From Saprospiraceae bacterium (GTDB lineage Bacteria; Bacteroidota; Bacteroidia; Chitinophagales; Saprospiraceae): 64,000 nucleotides of DNA. The position numbers and the translations under genes are program-made. The stretch's first letter is position 1. Every line of letters starts with the position of its first letter. The notes below the pieces were generated by a model. It did no database searches, had not been told where the DNA came from, and saw only the letters and a program-made list of their open reading frames with translations. The stretch covers positions 1 to 64,000 of the forward strand of contig JAHDFX010000003.1 of assembly GCA_020627965.1 (NCBI GenBank). The letters are read 5' to 3'. Below are positions 10,049 to 21,500 of this stretch, piece by piece.

Positions 10049-12145
10049 TTAGTTACACCCATCAATCTCTACCGATAAAGTAGTATTACTGCCCACACTG
10101 AATCCTTGTTCCAAACAAATAATCTGCCCTGCTTTTATTTGAACATTGCCACCATTTGGAACAACTCCATCTGCATTGATATTATTACTTACCTGATATA
10201 TACCACTATTTATATTACCACTTAATGTCTGAGAGAATAGGCAGGAAATACCAGTCGTAAAAGTAAAAGGGCCTGCACATTCCGACAACATAACTGTAGT
10301 GCCGGGGGTAGGAGGGAGGTAGGAGCCACTAGGGAAGGGGGAGTTGGTGGTGGCATTGCTTAGTCCGCCTTCAAGTTGATTAGTACCACTATATAACCAG
10401 TTACTAGAGACAAAAACTCCTCCATTACTGCCCAGCTCATTTTTCCTGTATGCCCAGCCATCAAGATACTCCCATGTAGTATTAGTACCGTCTGTGTTAA
10501 CGTCTCCAAATACATCGACAACTATCCCGTTCTGAAATAATTCAATAGCATCATCACCATTAATGAGTAATGCACTATCAACATAATCGGCATTAAATCC
10601 GAAGAAGTCAGAAAATGAAGTGCCTTCTGATGTGATATATAAATATGTACCCGCTGTGGCGCTAATGGCAGGAAAACTGAACTCTGGTGAACCTGTTGCT
10701 CCGAAACCATTATTAGCCGAACTGACTCCATATACACTAATATCTGAAATATCGTTCAGGACGTATAATTCTATTCCTTTAGGCGTGCCACCTGACAAGG
10801 GACCGTCAAAGGCACCAGTTATAATAAGGTCTGAACTATTGACGACAACGGTGTCTATACATTCTGCGCATACGTAGTAATCATAGGTAGTCAATGGAGA
10901 TAAACCACCAAGTGGATATGAATTACTTATCCCCGAAATACTTGTTCCTGAGCCAGGAGAAAAACCACTTTGTCCCCATTCTATTTGAAAACTATTGGCA
11001 TCAGATGTCCAGACCAATTCAGCAGAGGTGTCGCTTATGTTAGTTGCCAGCACACCAGAAGGAGCCGGACAAGCATCTACAACTTGCTCACAAACAGATA
11101 ATTTCATAATGACAGGATAATGGTCAGACATGATTTTGAGTTCGTTTTCTAATGGAAATATTCCTGCTGTAGCATCACTGTTTAATATACCTGGGCTGCC
11201 ATAGGTTTGATAAGTTCCCAGCACATAAGAAAGCATATTTTGATTATCATTAATCGCTGGGTTGATAAAAATATGGTCAAATCTATCATCCAAACCACCT
11301 GGAATACCATCATTGCCATACAAATCTATAGATTCACCTGCGCCTCTCGTAGATTGGGTAAATTTATAAGCATCACCACTTGTGTTTCTTGTCCAGCCAC
11401 CTAGTTTATCATAGAGTTGTTGTGTATTTGAACCGCTAGTCATAGTAACATATGCAGGTTCGCTATACACAGAACCACTGAGATTGTCACTATAAAAATT
11501 GAAATCTCCTGCAACGACCATGTTGGTATTGGATGCTAAAGTATTAATGAAATTCATAAGGTCTGTCGCACCAAGATCACGAAGTTCTCTGTCTGCAATT
11601 TCATTGCCATTTGCTTCATCTGAACCAGCTTTGAAGTGGGCACTATAAAACTCTACAGGCACATTGATGCCCGAACAGGAATTCGTAATTTCCATTTGAT
11701 AACGACTTGTGGCTCTTGGTGTGATGACTGAACCGTTCGGACCACTAGTGCTGCTTCTTGGTAGTTCCTGCTGAGCGATGAGGTCTAATATGTCATCATT
11801 ATAGATCAACATATTACCCAAAGCAAAGTCGGATGAACCATAAGCAAAAAATGACGGAGCATGATTATAAGTCTTCCCTAATGTGCCATTGGTATTTAAT
11901 TCATTGACCAATAAAGTAGCACCAGAAATATCTTTCATTTCCTGAATAATGATAACGTCAGCATCTGCATCTTCTACAATTTGCCGGAAATAGCTGGCTC
12001 TGGCAGCATCGTCACTTATAGATGAATTATTGGATGGATTAGGAAAATTGAGAAGGTTGTAAGTCATAACAGTCAACTCAGTTGAGGACTGTGCATACAA
12101 AGTCAGGCCACCTATTATGGCAGCTACAGTAAGTAGGTATTTCAT
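10049..12145 (-). CDS. secreted endonuclease/exonuclease/phosphatase family protein with fibronectin III and lamin-tail-like domains
   Basis: 698 aa; 'LTVMTYNLLNFPNP...DVIIIQEMKD...VVAGDFNFYS...SDHYPVIMKL' EEP motifs; FN3 (CPAPSGVLATNISDTSAELVW); LTD-like 'GIELYVLNDISDISVYGV'. Confidence 0.9.
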   Translation of the reverse strand: MKYLLTVAAIIGGLTLYAQSSTELTVMTYNLLNFPNPSNNSSISDDAARASYFRQIVEDADADVIIIQEMKDISGATLLVNELNTNGTLGKTYNHAPSFFAYGSSDFALGNMLIYNDDILDLIAQQELPRSSTSGPNGSVITPRATSRYQMEITNSCSGINVPVEFYSAHFKAGSDEANGNEIADRELRDLGATDLMNFINTLASNTNMVVAGDFNFYSDNLSGSVYSEPAYVTMTSGSNTQQLYDKLGGWTRNTSGDAYKFTQSTRGAGESIDLYGNDGIPGGLDDRFDHIFINPAINDNQNMLSYVLGTYQTYGSPGILNSDATAGIFPLENELKIMSDHYPVIMKLSVCEQVVDACPAPSGVLATNISDTSAELVWTSDANSFQIEWGQSGFSPGSGTSISGISNSYPLGGLSPLTTYDYYVCAECIDTVVVNSSDLIITGAFDGPLSGGTPKGIELYVLNDISDISVYGVSSANNGFGATGSPEFSFPAISATAGTYLYITSEGTSFSDFFGFNADYVDSALLINGDDAIELFQNGIVVDVFGDVNTDGTNTTWEYLDGWAYRKNELGSNGGVFVSSNWLYSGTNQLEGGLSNATTNSPFPSGSYLPPTPGTTVMLSECAGPFTFTTGISCLFSQTLSGNINSGIYQVSNNINADGVVPNGGNVQIKAGQIICLEQGFSVGSNTTLSVEIDGCN

Positions 12146-12403
12146 GTATTCAATTTGTTTGGTTTAGATCAAATATACTCGTATAAAAGTATAAACAGTT
12201 TTATGTATATCAAAGGTTATATTCTTACTTAGAATACATGTGAATAATTTTACACATGTTTAGGGTGTAATTTTTTACTTTACAAATGGATTATATTAGT
12301 GTAGTTTCAATTGTTTTTGTAAATTTTAAGCTGTAATTTTTTTGAATAAAAAAATTGCAGCTATGACAATGTTATGATAAAACATCTGCTTTATTTAAAT
12401 ACA

Positions 12404-12411
12404 TTTGCACC
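12404..12411 (+). promoter_or_regulatory. possible Bacteroidetes -7 promoter element (TACATTTG) for 12456-13922
   Basis: Matches TAnnTTTG about 45 nt upstream of the start codon; -33 element not clear. Confidence 0.35.
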
Positions 12412-12455
12412 TCGAAATAAAATACAATTTTACTAATAATTAAACCTTTAATTAA

Positions 12456-13922
12456 ATGAAACGAAGTCTTGTCTTTTTACTAGCATTAACGCTATTCTTT
12501 TCTTGTAACAAAGAAACAATTATAGAACCATTTGATGGAGATGTTGATGCTGTAATCAATGCCCATTTACATGCAAATAACGAAGTGTTCAACTGGAACA
12601 TGGTGAATAATGATGTGCTTTGGGCTGCTATAGAGCAGGGTGATTATGTAGTGACAGTTGGTTATGGAGATGACTACGAATATGCAATTGCCAACCAACC
12701 CGAATTAGTCAAAGAACAGCTTATCCAAAAAATTTATAACTTGGAAAATGAATTATCTGATGTTGAATTGGATAGATCAAATGTTGTTATAAAAGAAGAT
12801 CGTGACCTGACTTATTTTGATGTATTTATTCGCAACAGAGCAACACTGGATATGCTGACTGAGGAGTCAGGAATCAGATATGTTGAGCCAGGTAATTACA
12901 CATACAACAAACAAACGCCACAAAGCAACCGTTCTGGTTCTGGTTGCGGAACCGATGCACAAAACATCAGTTCAGCCGATTATACCGTAGTAGCGCCTGC
13001 TGCATGGGTACCCTGGAATTTTAATAACCATAATATACCTGCTGCATGGGACTATAGCACAGGTGAAGGCATTAAAGTTGGTGTTATAGATACAGGTATC
13101 TCAGCCGATCAGGACAACTTTTCTTCTGATTTCAATTCAGGATATTCAAGCGGGCGTACCATGGAAAAAACAGGTACTTATGTAAGTTCATGGTTTGGCT
13201 CAACACCTGATGGACCGAATGATGACTGTGGTCACGGAACTTCTATGGCTGGGGCTGTAGCTGCACCAAGAAACGGGGATAATGTAGCAACTGGTGTTGC
13301 TTATAATTGTGACCTTTACACAGTGCGGGGTGCTGCTGATGTTGTTCTTGACGGCTACAGTTCGCAAGATGGTACTACTGATGCGATTAAATTTTTGGCG
13401 AAGAAATCAAGTGTAAAGATTCTTTCTATGTCAATGGGAAATGTCTTTTCTGTTGGTAAAATAGAAGATGCTGTAAAGTTTGCCGTAAATAGAAAAGGAA
13501 AGTTGTTCTTCTGTGCTGGTGGTACTTCTACTAGTGTAACGACTTGGTATGGTGTTATTTTCCCGGCGTCTATGAGCGAGACTGTTGCTGTAACTGGTGT
13601 AACTGATGCCAGCAGCTACGAAGCTTGTGCAGTTTGTCATGACGGTGATGAGATTGACTTTACGGTAATTATGCAACGTGCAAACAATGATGATCGAAAA
13701 TCAGTCACTGTTGGTTTTGCCGGAAATACAGCTAATTATGTAGGTGGTTCTTCTGTGGCAACAGCTACTACGGCAGGTATTGCAGCTCTGGTATGGGCGG
13801 AGCATCCAAACTGGAAAGCAAGTAAAGTATTGAATAAACTAAAAGAATCGGCAGAGTTTTATCCCAATCGCCATAGTGATTTTGGCTGGGGAAATATTGA
13901 TGCTTTACAAGCTGTACAATAA
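12456..13922 (+). CDS. S8 family serine peptidase (subtilase), lipoprotein
   Basis: 488 aa; lipobox FFSCNKE; 'VGVIDTGI' (Asp), 'DDCGHGTSMAGAVAA' (His), 'VGGSSVATATTAGIAALVW' (Ser). Confidence 0.92.
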   Translation: MKRSLVFLLALTLFFSCNKETIIEPFDGDVDAVINAHLHANNEVFNWNMVNNDVLWAAIEQGDYVVTVGYGDDYEYAIANQPELVKEQLIQKIYNLENELSDVELDRSNVVIKEDRDLTYFDVFIRNRATLDMLTEESGIRYVEPGNYTYNKQTPQSNRSGSGCGTDAQNISSADYTVVAPAAWVPWNFNNHNIPAAWDYSTGEGIKVGVIDTGISADQDNFSSDFNSGYSSGRTMEKTGTYVSSWFGSTPDGPNDDCGHGTSMAGAVAAPRNGDNVATGVAYNCDLYTVRGAADVVLDGYSSQDGTTDAIKFLAKKSSVKILSMSMGNVFSVGKIEDAVKFAVNRKGKLFFCAGGTSTSVTTWYGVIFPASMSETVAVTGVTDASSYEACAVCHDGDEIDFTVIMQRANNDDRKSVTVGFAGNTANYVGGSSVATATTAGIAALVWAEHPNWKASKVLNKLKESAEFYPNRHSDFGWGNIDALQAVQ

Positions 13923-13945
13923 GAAATTGATTTTAATTTGTTTAA

Positions 13946-13980
13946 ATGCCAGTTGATAGCAGTCAACTGGCATTTTTTTT
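13946..13980 (+). terminator. Rho-independent terminator
   Basis: ATGCCAGTTGA (13946-13956) / TCAACTGGCAT (13963-13973) followed by a T run. Confidence 0.88.
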
Positions 13981-14176
13981 GTTTTTAATTTTAATTTTTA
14001 TTAACTTAAGTAACTGATTTATAGTTTTTTAGTATGAAAATGTCTATTTTAAGTTGTAATAATTTATTTTTTTTTTACATGAATGTATAAGATTTATCTT
14101 GTATTTTTAATAAATCATAATTATAACTCCATTGTGTATGAAATTTTTATTATTATAACCATTATTCTTTTAATTT

Positions 14177-15400
14177 ATGAAGTTACTAAATTTCAAATTC
14201 CTGTTCTGTTTTGTGCTGGTAGCAGGAGTGTTTATCGGATGTCTCGAAAAAGATAATATTGTTCCTACTTCAACAGCAGACTTTGAGGAAGCGAACTTTA
14301 TCACCTATGCTTCGAATGTTATTTCAGGACAGTACATTGTTGTTTATAAAGAAGAAGCTGCAGGTTCTAAAAGAGCAATGCAGGCACTTAATTATAATGA
14401 ACGTCAGTCTGTAATGAAAGATGAAGCAGTTTCTACATTAAGAACAGCAAGTATTTCAACAGATAAACTTGGGCAGGTTTATGGAACTGCATTACAAGGT
14501 TTCTCCGCAAAACTTACCTTAGATGAAGTTGAAGCCTTAAGAAGAAATAGCGATATTGATTACATCGAACAAGACCAAATCCTTTCTGTTACAATGGGAG
14601 GCCCTCCAGGTGGCGGAGGAGATGGCGGCTCTAGCCCTGCCCAGCAAACACCTTGGGGAATTACTCGTGTAGGTGGAGCTGTTAATGGTGCAAGTGGCAC
14701 TGCCTGGGTACTTGATACTGGTGTAGATCTGGATCATGAAGATTTGAATGTTGATGCGGGACGTTCTTGGTCTGCTTTCACAAAAGGGAAAGATTCTACA
14801 CCGGATGATGGTCAGGGACATGGGACACACGTTGCTGGTACAATTGCGGCTATTGATAATGGCGTTGGCGTTGTCGGTGTAGCTGCAGGGGCTACAGTAG
14901 TAGCTGTAAAAGTATTGGATAGCCGTGGTAGTGGTTCCAACTCTGGTGTAATTGCAGGAGTTAACTATGTTGCCGCTAATGCAAGTTCAAATGATGTTGC
15001 AAATATGAGTTTAGGGGGTGGTGTTTCCACTGCATTAGATAATGCTGTTGTAGCTGCATCTTCTGCTTGTCCGTTTTCATTGGCAGCAGGAAATGAATCT
15101 CAACATGCTAATAACTCTTCCCCGGCTCGCGCCAATGGAAATAATATCTATACGGTATCTTCTATGACTAGTAGTGATTCCTGGTCTTCTTTCTCAAACT
15201 ATGGTAATCCCCCTGTAGATTATGTCGCTCCAGGTTCAAGCATCCTTTCAACATATAAGAGCGGTGGTTATGCTACATTAAGCGGAACTTCTATGGCTGC
15301 TCCTCACGTTGCAGGTATCTTGCTACTGGGAAATGTTTCTTCTGATGGTAATGTAAGTGGCGACCCTGATGGCGATGCTGATCCTATTGCTCATCACTAG
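14177..15400 (+). CDS. S8 family serine peptidase with I9 propeptide, lipoprotein
   Basis: 407 aa; lipobox VFIGCLEKD; I9-like 'GQYIVVYKEE...GFSAKLTLDEVEALRRNSDIDYIEQDQ'; catalytic 'AWVLDTGVDLDH', 'GHGTHVAGTIAA', 'SGTSMAAPHVAG'. Confidence 0.95.
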   Translation: MKLLNFKFLFCFVLVAGVFIGCLEKDNIVPTSTADFEEANFITYASNVISGQYIVVYKEEAAGSKRAMQALNYNERQSVMKDEAVSTLRTASISTDKLGQVYGTALQGFSAKLTLDEVEALRRNSDIDYIEQDQILSVTMGGPPGGGGDGGSSPAQQTPWGITRVGGAVNGASGTAWVLDTGVDLDHEDLNVDAGRSWSAFTKGKDSTPDDGQGHGTHVAGTIAAIDNGVGVVGVAAGATVVAVKVLDSRGSGSNSGVIAGVNYVAANASSNDVANMSLGGGVSTALDNAVVAASSACPFSLAAGNESQHANNSSPARANGNNIYTVSSMTSSDSWSSFSNYGNPPVDYVAPGSSILSTYKSGGYATLSGTSMAAPHVAGILLLGNVSSDGNVSGDPDGDADPIAHH

Positions 15401-15420
15401 AATTCAATTTGAATGTTATA

Positions 15421-15460
15421 AAATAAAAGCGGACTGATTATTCAGTTCGCTTTTATTTTT
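15421..15460 (+). terminator. hairpin terminator
   Basis: AAATAAAAGCGGACTG-attatt-CAGTTCGCTTTTATTT plus T tail. Confidence 0.8.
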
Positions 15461-15500
15461 CGTATAATTGAAAGTTCATTGCTTTATCTTAAAGTTTAGT

Positions 15501-17060
15501 ATGAGTACAACAAATACACGTTATTTTTATTTTCTTTCCTTTTTAGAGGGTGGCTCTGTAATGGCATGTGAATTGGCAGGTGCTAAGGCTTTAGCTCCTT
15601 ATTTTGGAACTTCTCTTTATGTTTGGGCAGCAGCACTTGCACTTACACTGGGAGGATTAATGACCGGATATTTTACAGGCGGTATTTTATCGAAAAAATA
15701 TGTTAATGATGAACGTTTGTTATATTGGGTCTTGATTGCAGCAGGAGCGGCATTAGTACTGATGCCTTTTACCAGTAAATGGATCATGCAGGCAACTATA
15801 GATATGAGCCTGCAAATGGGAGCGATCATATCTTTACTTATTTTCATGTTTCCACCACTTGTCTTCATGGGTATGACTTCTCCGATCATTATCAATTTAT
15901 TGACAGCAGAAGCTAAAAAAGCAGGTAATAGTGCTGGTAATGTATATGCTATATCTACACTTGGAGGAATTCTGTTCACCTTTTTAATGGGCTTTTTCAT
16001 TATTCCTGAATTTGGTATTAATATGCCTGTTATTGTAGTAGGAATTTTGCTGGCATTATTTCCGGCACTCTCTCTTATTCGTGGAAAAACAATGCTGGCT
16101 GCAGGAGTATTAATAGGACTTATAAGCCTGGGAAGCTGGAAAATCATGGCAAAAGAAAAGTACCCTGAAAATTATAAAGTACACTATCATTCTGAAGGTA
16201 TTCTGGGGCAGGTAAAAGTGGTAGATCATCCTGCTTATGAGTTTACAGAGGATAATCGCCTGGGAAGAGGATTAATCGTCAATAATACTTTACAGACTTT
16301 TGTGGGCTTAGACCATGATCTGCAGTATAGTATTTGGAGTTGGTCACACTATTTCCCGGCTGCAGCGAGTATATATCCGGAAGGAAGTGAGGTTTTACTA
16401 CTAGGACTTGGAGGGGGAACGCTAGTCAAACAATTCAATCGACTTGGGTTCAATACAGATGTTGTTGAAATAGATAAACGAATCTATGATGTCTCCGTTG
16501 ATTATTTCAACCTTGACCCTGCTACGAATGTCATTATAGACGACGCCCGGCATTATATAAAAACTACAGATAAAAAATACGACATTGTTATTTTTGATAC
16601 TTTTTTAAGTGAGTCTGTACCTGAGCATTTACTTACCTTAGAAGGCTTTGAAGATGCAAAAAAATGCCTTAAACCAGGCGGTATGATTATGTCGAATTTC
16701 TATGGTTTTACAAACGGAGATAGTGGGAAAGCTGCCCGTTCGGTATATAAGACATTTCTGGCATCAGGCTTGAAAACCAAATTATTGGCAACTCCTGGTG
16801 GTGAAGACTCCCGAAATTTGGTTTTTCTGGCATCAGAAACCGAAAATGATTTTAGTAATACACGATATGATGAACCAGGTGCACCAGAACTCAGCGATTT
16901 GACTGGCTTTTTAATTAGTCCTAAAACATTAGATATTTCTGATGCCATTGTTTTGAGAGACAGCAGTCCGATACTTTCCAAATTATATGCGCAGGCTTCT
17001 ATGCAATGGCGTAGGAGTTATAATGATTATTATCAAAAGCATTTTTTTAATAAAAAGTAG
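15501..17060 (+). CDS. spermidine synthase-like fused membrane protein
   Basis: N-terminal multi-TM region, then 'EVLLLGLGGGTLVKQFNRLGFNTDVVEIDKRIYDVSVDYF' methyltransferase-like fold. ATG at 15501 preferred over the track start at 15468. Confidence 0.85.
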   Translation: MSTTNTRYFYFLSFLEGGSVMACELAGAKALAPYFGTSLYVWAAALALTLGGLMTGYFTGGILSKKYVNDERLLYWVLIAAGAALVLMPFTSKWIMQATIDMSLQMGAIISLLIFMFPPLVFMGMTSPIIINLLTAEAKKAGNSAGNVYAISTLGGILFTFLMGFFIIPEFGINMPVIVVGILLALFPALSLIRGKTMLAAGVLIGLISLGSWKIMAKEKYPENYKVHYHSEGILGQVKVVDHPAYEFTEDNRLGRGLIVNNTLQTFVGLDHDLQYSIWSWSHYFPAAASIYPEGSEVLLLGLGGGTLVKQFNRLGFNTDVVEIDKRIYDVSVDYFNLDPATNVIIDDARHYIKTTDKKYDIVIFDTFLSESVPEHLLTLEGFEDAKKCLKPGGMIMSNFYGFTNGDSGKAARSVYKTFLASGLKTKLLATPGGEDSRNLVFLASETENDFSNTRYDEPGAPELSDLTGFLISPKTLDISDAIVLRDSSPILSKLYAQASMQWRRSYNDYYQKHFFNKK

Positions 17061-17067
17061 GAATAGA

Positions 17068-18003
17068 TCACTTTTTCAAAAACTCAATATTCCTTTTCAG
17101 TCCCACATATTTAGTTCGCTTAACTGCTGATTTTTTAAACACTTTCCTAAATACTTCCTCTGTAATTTCTTCCCAGTCAGAACGATTCATTGCCAACAAA
17201 TCAGGATGAGGGAGGAATTCCTGTTCTTGATGAGGAGTTGAAAAACGATTCCAGGGACAGACTTGCTGACAAATGTCACAACCAAACATCCAATTATCCA
17301 TTTTACCTTTAAACTCTTCCGGTATTGCTTCTTTAAGTTCTATCGTAAGATAGGAAATACATTTACTACCATCCATAAAATATCCTTCAGGGGAAATGGC
17401 TTCAGTAGGGCAGGCATCAATACAACGAGTACAAGTACCACAATGATCCCGTATAGGGTGGTCAGTATCAAGTTCAAGGTCGATAATAAGTTCAGCAAGA
17501 AAGAAAAAAGAGCCTTGCTTGGGATGTATAAGCAGCGTATTCTTACCTACCCAACCAACTCCACTGCGTTTTGCCCAGTCTCGTTCCAATACAGGCGCAC
17601 TGTCTACAAAACATCTCCCATATACTTCGCCTATTTCTTCTTGTATCCAGTTAAGTAGTGTTTTTAGTTTTTGTTTTACAACAAAATGATAGTCTTTACC
17701 ATAAGCATACTGACTGATTTTAGGAGCATTTTCGTCTTCTTGCTTTTCTTCTGTATAATAATTGTATACCAAAGAAATAACAGATTTGGCCCCATCAACT
17801 AATTTTCGCGGATCAATTCTTTTATCGAAATGATTAGCCATATAAGCCATTTTCCCATGATAATTTTTGTTGAGCCAATTCTCTAAACGAAGGGCTTCCT
17901 CATCCAGTTGTTCTGCTTTTGAAATACCAACATACAGAAATCCCAGATCAAGTGCTTTTTGCTTGATTTGTTGGCTGTAGTTTTCTTTGTTTTTATCCTG
18001 CAT
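17068..18003 (-). CDS. queG: epoxyqueuosine reductase
   Basis: 311 aa; two 4Fe-4S motifs '[13 protein letters not shown]' and '[11 protein letters not shown]', family-typical '[19 protein letters not shown]'. Confidence 0.96.
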   Translation of the reverse strand: MQDKNKENYSQQIKQKALDLGFLYVGISKAEQLDEEALRLENWLNKNYHGKMAYMANHFDKRIDPRKLVDGAKSVISLVYNYYTEEKQEDENAPKISQYAYGKDYHFVVKQKLKTLLNWIQEEIGEVYGRCFVDSAPVLERDWAKRSGVGWVGKNTLLIHPKQGSFFFLAELIIDLELDTDHPIRDHCGTCTRCIDACPTEAISPEGYFMDGSKCISYLTIELKEAIPEEFKGKMDNWMFGCDICQQVCPWNRFSTPHQEQEFLPHPDLLAMNRSDWEEITEEVFRKVFKKSAVKRTKYVGLKRNIEFLKK

Positions 18004-18381
18004 ATGGTCGAAAAATACTTAACACAAAAAAAATAACATACTTTAGAATATATAAATTAAGAAAATTAAAAAGCTGTTTTTCTCACTAATTACACATATG
18101 GTTATTTGGTGCACTTGAAATGAGAGAATTTTCGCTGACACTTTCTTGACATTTTGTTGTAATTCTAGTTAAGAATTCGTTAACTTCACTTACACTTTAC
18201 TCAAATTTGACACAAAAAAATTGGATTATTGGTTTTTGTTTTAATTGAAATAGTTATTTCGATTACCGCTTTTTACCTAAACAAATCATTAAAATCAGTA
18301 TCCATTAACCTCAACTCACACTTTGCATAAAAGCAGGTATTGCGAAAGCATTATATGCACTCTGTTATATAATCGTATAGT

Positions 18382-18426
18382 ATCAATTATGTTTTTAATT
18401 GATGTGTTGTTTGTCTTACAACACAT
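18382..18426 (+). promoter_or_regulatory. two adjacent perfect hairpins upstream of the first giant gene
   Basis: ATCAATTA(18382-18389)/TAATTGAT(18396-18403) and ATGTGTTGT(18402-18410)/ACAACACAT(18418-18426). Confidence 0.45.
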
Positions 18427-18501
18427 TAAATCGTGCTATTGATAAAACGTTTCCAGAGAGAAACTTTGTTACACAAATTGTTAAACCAAACTTCTAACAA
18501 C

Positions 18502-21500
18502 ATGATTCGTAAGTTTACACATTTTATTACGAGTTTTCTAACTATTGTCAGTTTAATGGCAATGGTCGGATGGACCAACAACGCTCATGCTCAGTCATGC
18601 CCAGATGGCGTAAGCTATCAGTGGACTGATATACTCACTATTTTTGATAATGCTGGATGTAACCAAACCTTTGGTTGTCATGGAGGCGGAGCAAGTGGCC
18701 TGGATTTGACTACTTATGCAGGCTTTTCGGCTGGTGGTAACCAATGTGGCGGCACAATTACCAGTGGAACTTTGCTGACAGAGATTATTACAGTAGGAGC
18801 TTCCTGCGGTGTAGATGCTGTACCGGCAATGACTACTTTTGGAGCAACAGTGACTACTGCTGATTTAGATGCTATACAAGCCTGGATCGATTCCGGTGCT
18901 TTGGAAGATTGCCCATCAGCTACTTGTCCTGCTTATGATGCAGCTGCCATTGATACACAGTTACTTTGCGGAGATGGTACAGTAAATATCACAGCTACCG
19001 AAACGACTGGTTGTGCAGGTGGAGATGATGTAACGATTAATTATACCGTTGGTGGTGTAGCCCAAGCTGAAATTAATCAGGCATGTGGTGATATTGCACT
19101 AGCGGTGCCTATTGCACATAGTACGCCCGGCGGATGTACACCGGAAACTATTACAGTAGATTTTACGGCTACCTGTGATGGAGACGGAACAGAAAAAGCT
19201 TCCGGAACTTACGATATAGAAATTTGGCCAGCACTTACAGATGGGATTCATTTTGTACTTCCTGTAGCCGAATGTGATTATAATATTGCTGATCTCTGCG
19301 GCGATCTGGTCATTTTATATGATGACGGAATGGGAGGACCAATTGTGAATACAAGCCCACCCGTAGCAGCAACACCAATGACCATCAATTATACGATCAG
19401 TTTCAATGGAGCGCCTGCCGCTTGTGAATTGAGCGGTTCAATGCTTAAAAATTGTGATGGTTGTCCGGCTTTCGATACTTCTGTTGCTGATGCTACGGCT
19501 GTTTGTGATGGAGATGTAGTAACTGTTTCAGCTACAGAAACTACAGGCTGTTTTGTGATAGAAATCGCCAATGAAAATTTTGATGATGGAGTGTGTGCAG
19601 GCACAGGAGGTACTGCACCTGCAGGATGGGTGATATCGCATACTGGTACTGGAACTTTAGGTTCTTTCTTTTATTTTGATGAACCTGCTATCAATGGTGC
19701 AGCAGGAGGGACAGCTACTGGAACGAATGGCAATTTTTCTGGTTGTGTAATGGCGATGGATGATGATGCACCTGGTTCAGGTTTAATCGGTACAGGGACT
19801 ATTGAATCTCCTGTTTATGATCTTACTCCATACCCCTCAGCAAATCTTACTTTGGATTATGAATATAATTGGATTGGTGCAGATAACTTCGTGATAGAGG
19901 TATTTGACGGAACTGCATGGATTCCTGTACTTGGCCCTCTGGTTGCCGATGAAACAGGGGCATTAGATGTAGATGTTACTCCTTATCTAAATGCTAACTT
20001 CCAAGTACGTTTTGTGTTGAATGATGGTGCTGCCTGGGCTTGGGGAGCAGCTATTGATAATTTTGCAATCACCTCAACTTTAATAGAAGGGGTAACAGTT
20101 GACTGGACAGTGAATGGTGTTACGCAACCTCAGATAATGGCAGCTTGCGGTGATCTGGAATTAATGGCAACTATGACTGGCGACCCTAATGCCTGTGCTG
20201 TAGAAACACAGACAATAACTTACTCGGCAGCTTGTGATACGGATGGCTCAGTAGTGTCTTCAGGTAGTTTTGATATTGATGTATGGCCAACTCCGATAGA
20301 AGGGGTACACTATACATTGCCAACAGCAGATTGCGATGCAACAATCGTAGATGAATGTGCAGGAGCTTTAACGATTATGTATGATGATGGAGCAGGCGGA
20401 ATGACTGCCACGCCTCCAGTATTAAATACAGGCTCTGGACTTTCTGTGAATTATTCAGTTGTGTTTACTGGTGCACCAGCATCCTGTACAGCTACGGGTT
20501 CATATACTGCAATTTGTATCGGAGCTTTTACTTGTCCTACTTTTAATGGTATTACAGCCGACCAGCCTGATGCCTGTAATGGCGCCACAGTTTGTTACAC
20601 TGTCGAAATGGATGGTGCCTCAGACCCTCTCTTATTAAGCGAAGATTTTGAATCAGGTGTACAACCGCCCGGATGGACGGTCACACCAAACGATGGAACG
20701 GAACTTCCTGTTGATTGGGGAGCTGCCTCTAACTCCAATCCCGGTGGTGCAGAACCTGGTTCTTTTGCTGGAACTTCTCCTTTTATTAGTGATGAAGGAG
20801 CGGCTAATTTCACGCAGACATGCATCGTATCTCCTATAGTAGATATGTCTTCTACTATACTACCAACACTTTCCGCTTCCTGGCAACATGAAGGCTTTGC
20901 CGGAGACGGAGATTTTACAATAGAAGTCTGGAATGGTGCAGCATGGGATGTCTTACTATTGGCGATTGATGATTCCGATAGTGGTGAAGAGGATGCGGCT
21001 TTTGTAACGGGTTCTGATTGCGTGGGCGCAACACCTGCTGGTGGTCCTGTTGGCGATCCTGATGTTTTTGATATTTCCTGCTACAATAATGCAGATTTTC
21101 AGGTGAGATTCTGTTATGTTAATGAAGACCCTACCGATGCCGGTGGCAACTGGGGGGCTAGTATTGATAATGTAGTAATAGAACAACAGGCAGCTGCCAA
21201 TTATGGCATCACCTGGAATACACCCGTAGGTGCAACGCTCGTCAGTGGTGGTACTGCTGAAGACCTGACTTCCTGTTATACTTTGGCGACCAATCTTACT
21301 TGTGGAGTTGATATTCAAAATGCACCAATCACTGTAGATTGTGTTAATAATGGTGTTTTTGATTCTAACTTATTTACAGGTAATACGCCGAACGTCAGTG
21401 TTTATGGTATTCCAGCACAAGGTGTGGATTTTGAATTGCCTTCAGAAGAATGTAATTCCGATATTGGAAACTTCTGTGGAGCAGGTTTGACTATTCTTTA

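Noticed and set aside
18433-18501. Track start codon for giant 1 at 18433
   Set aside because: Adds 23 residues before a clean signal peptide that starts at 18502.
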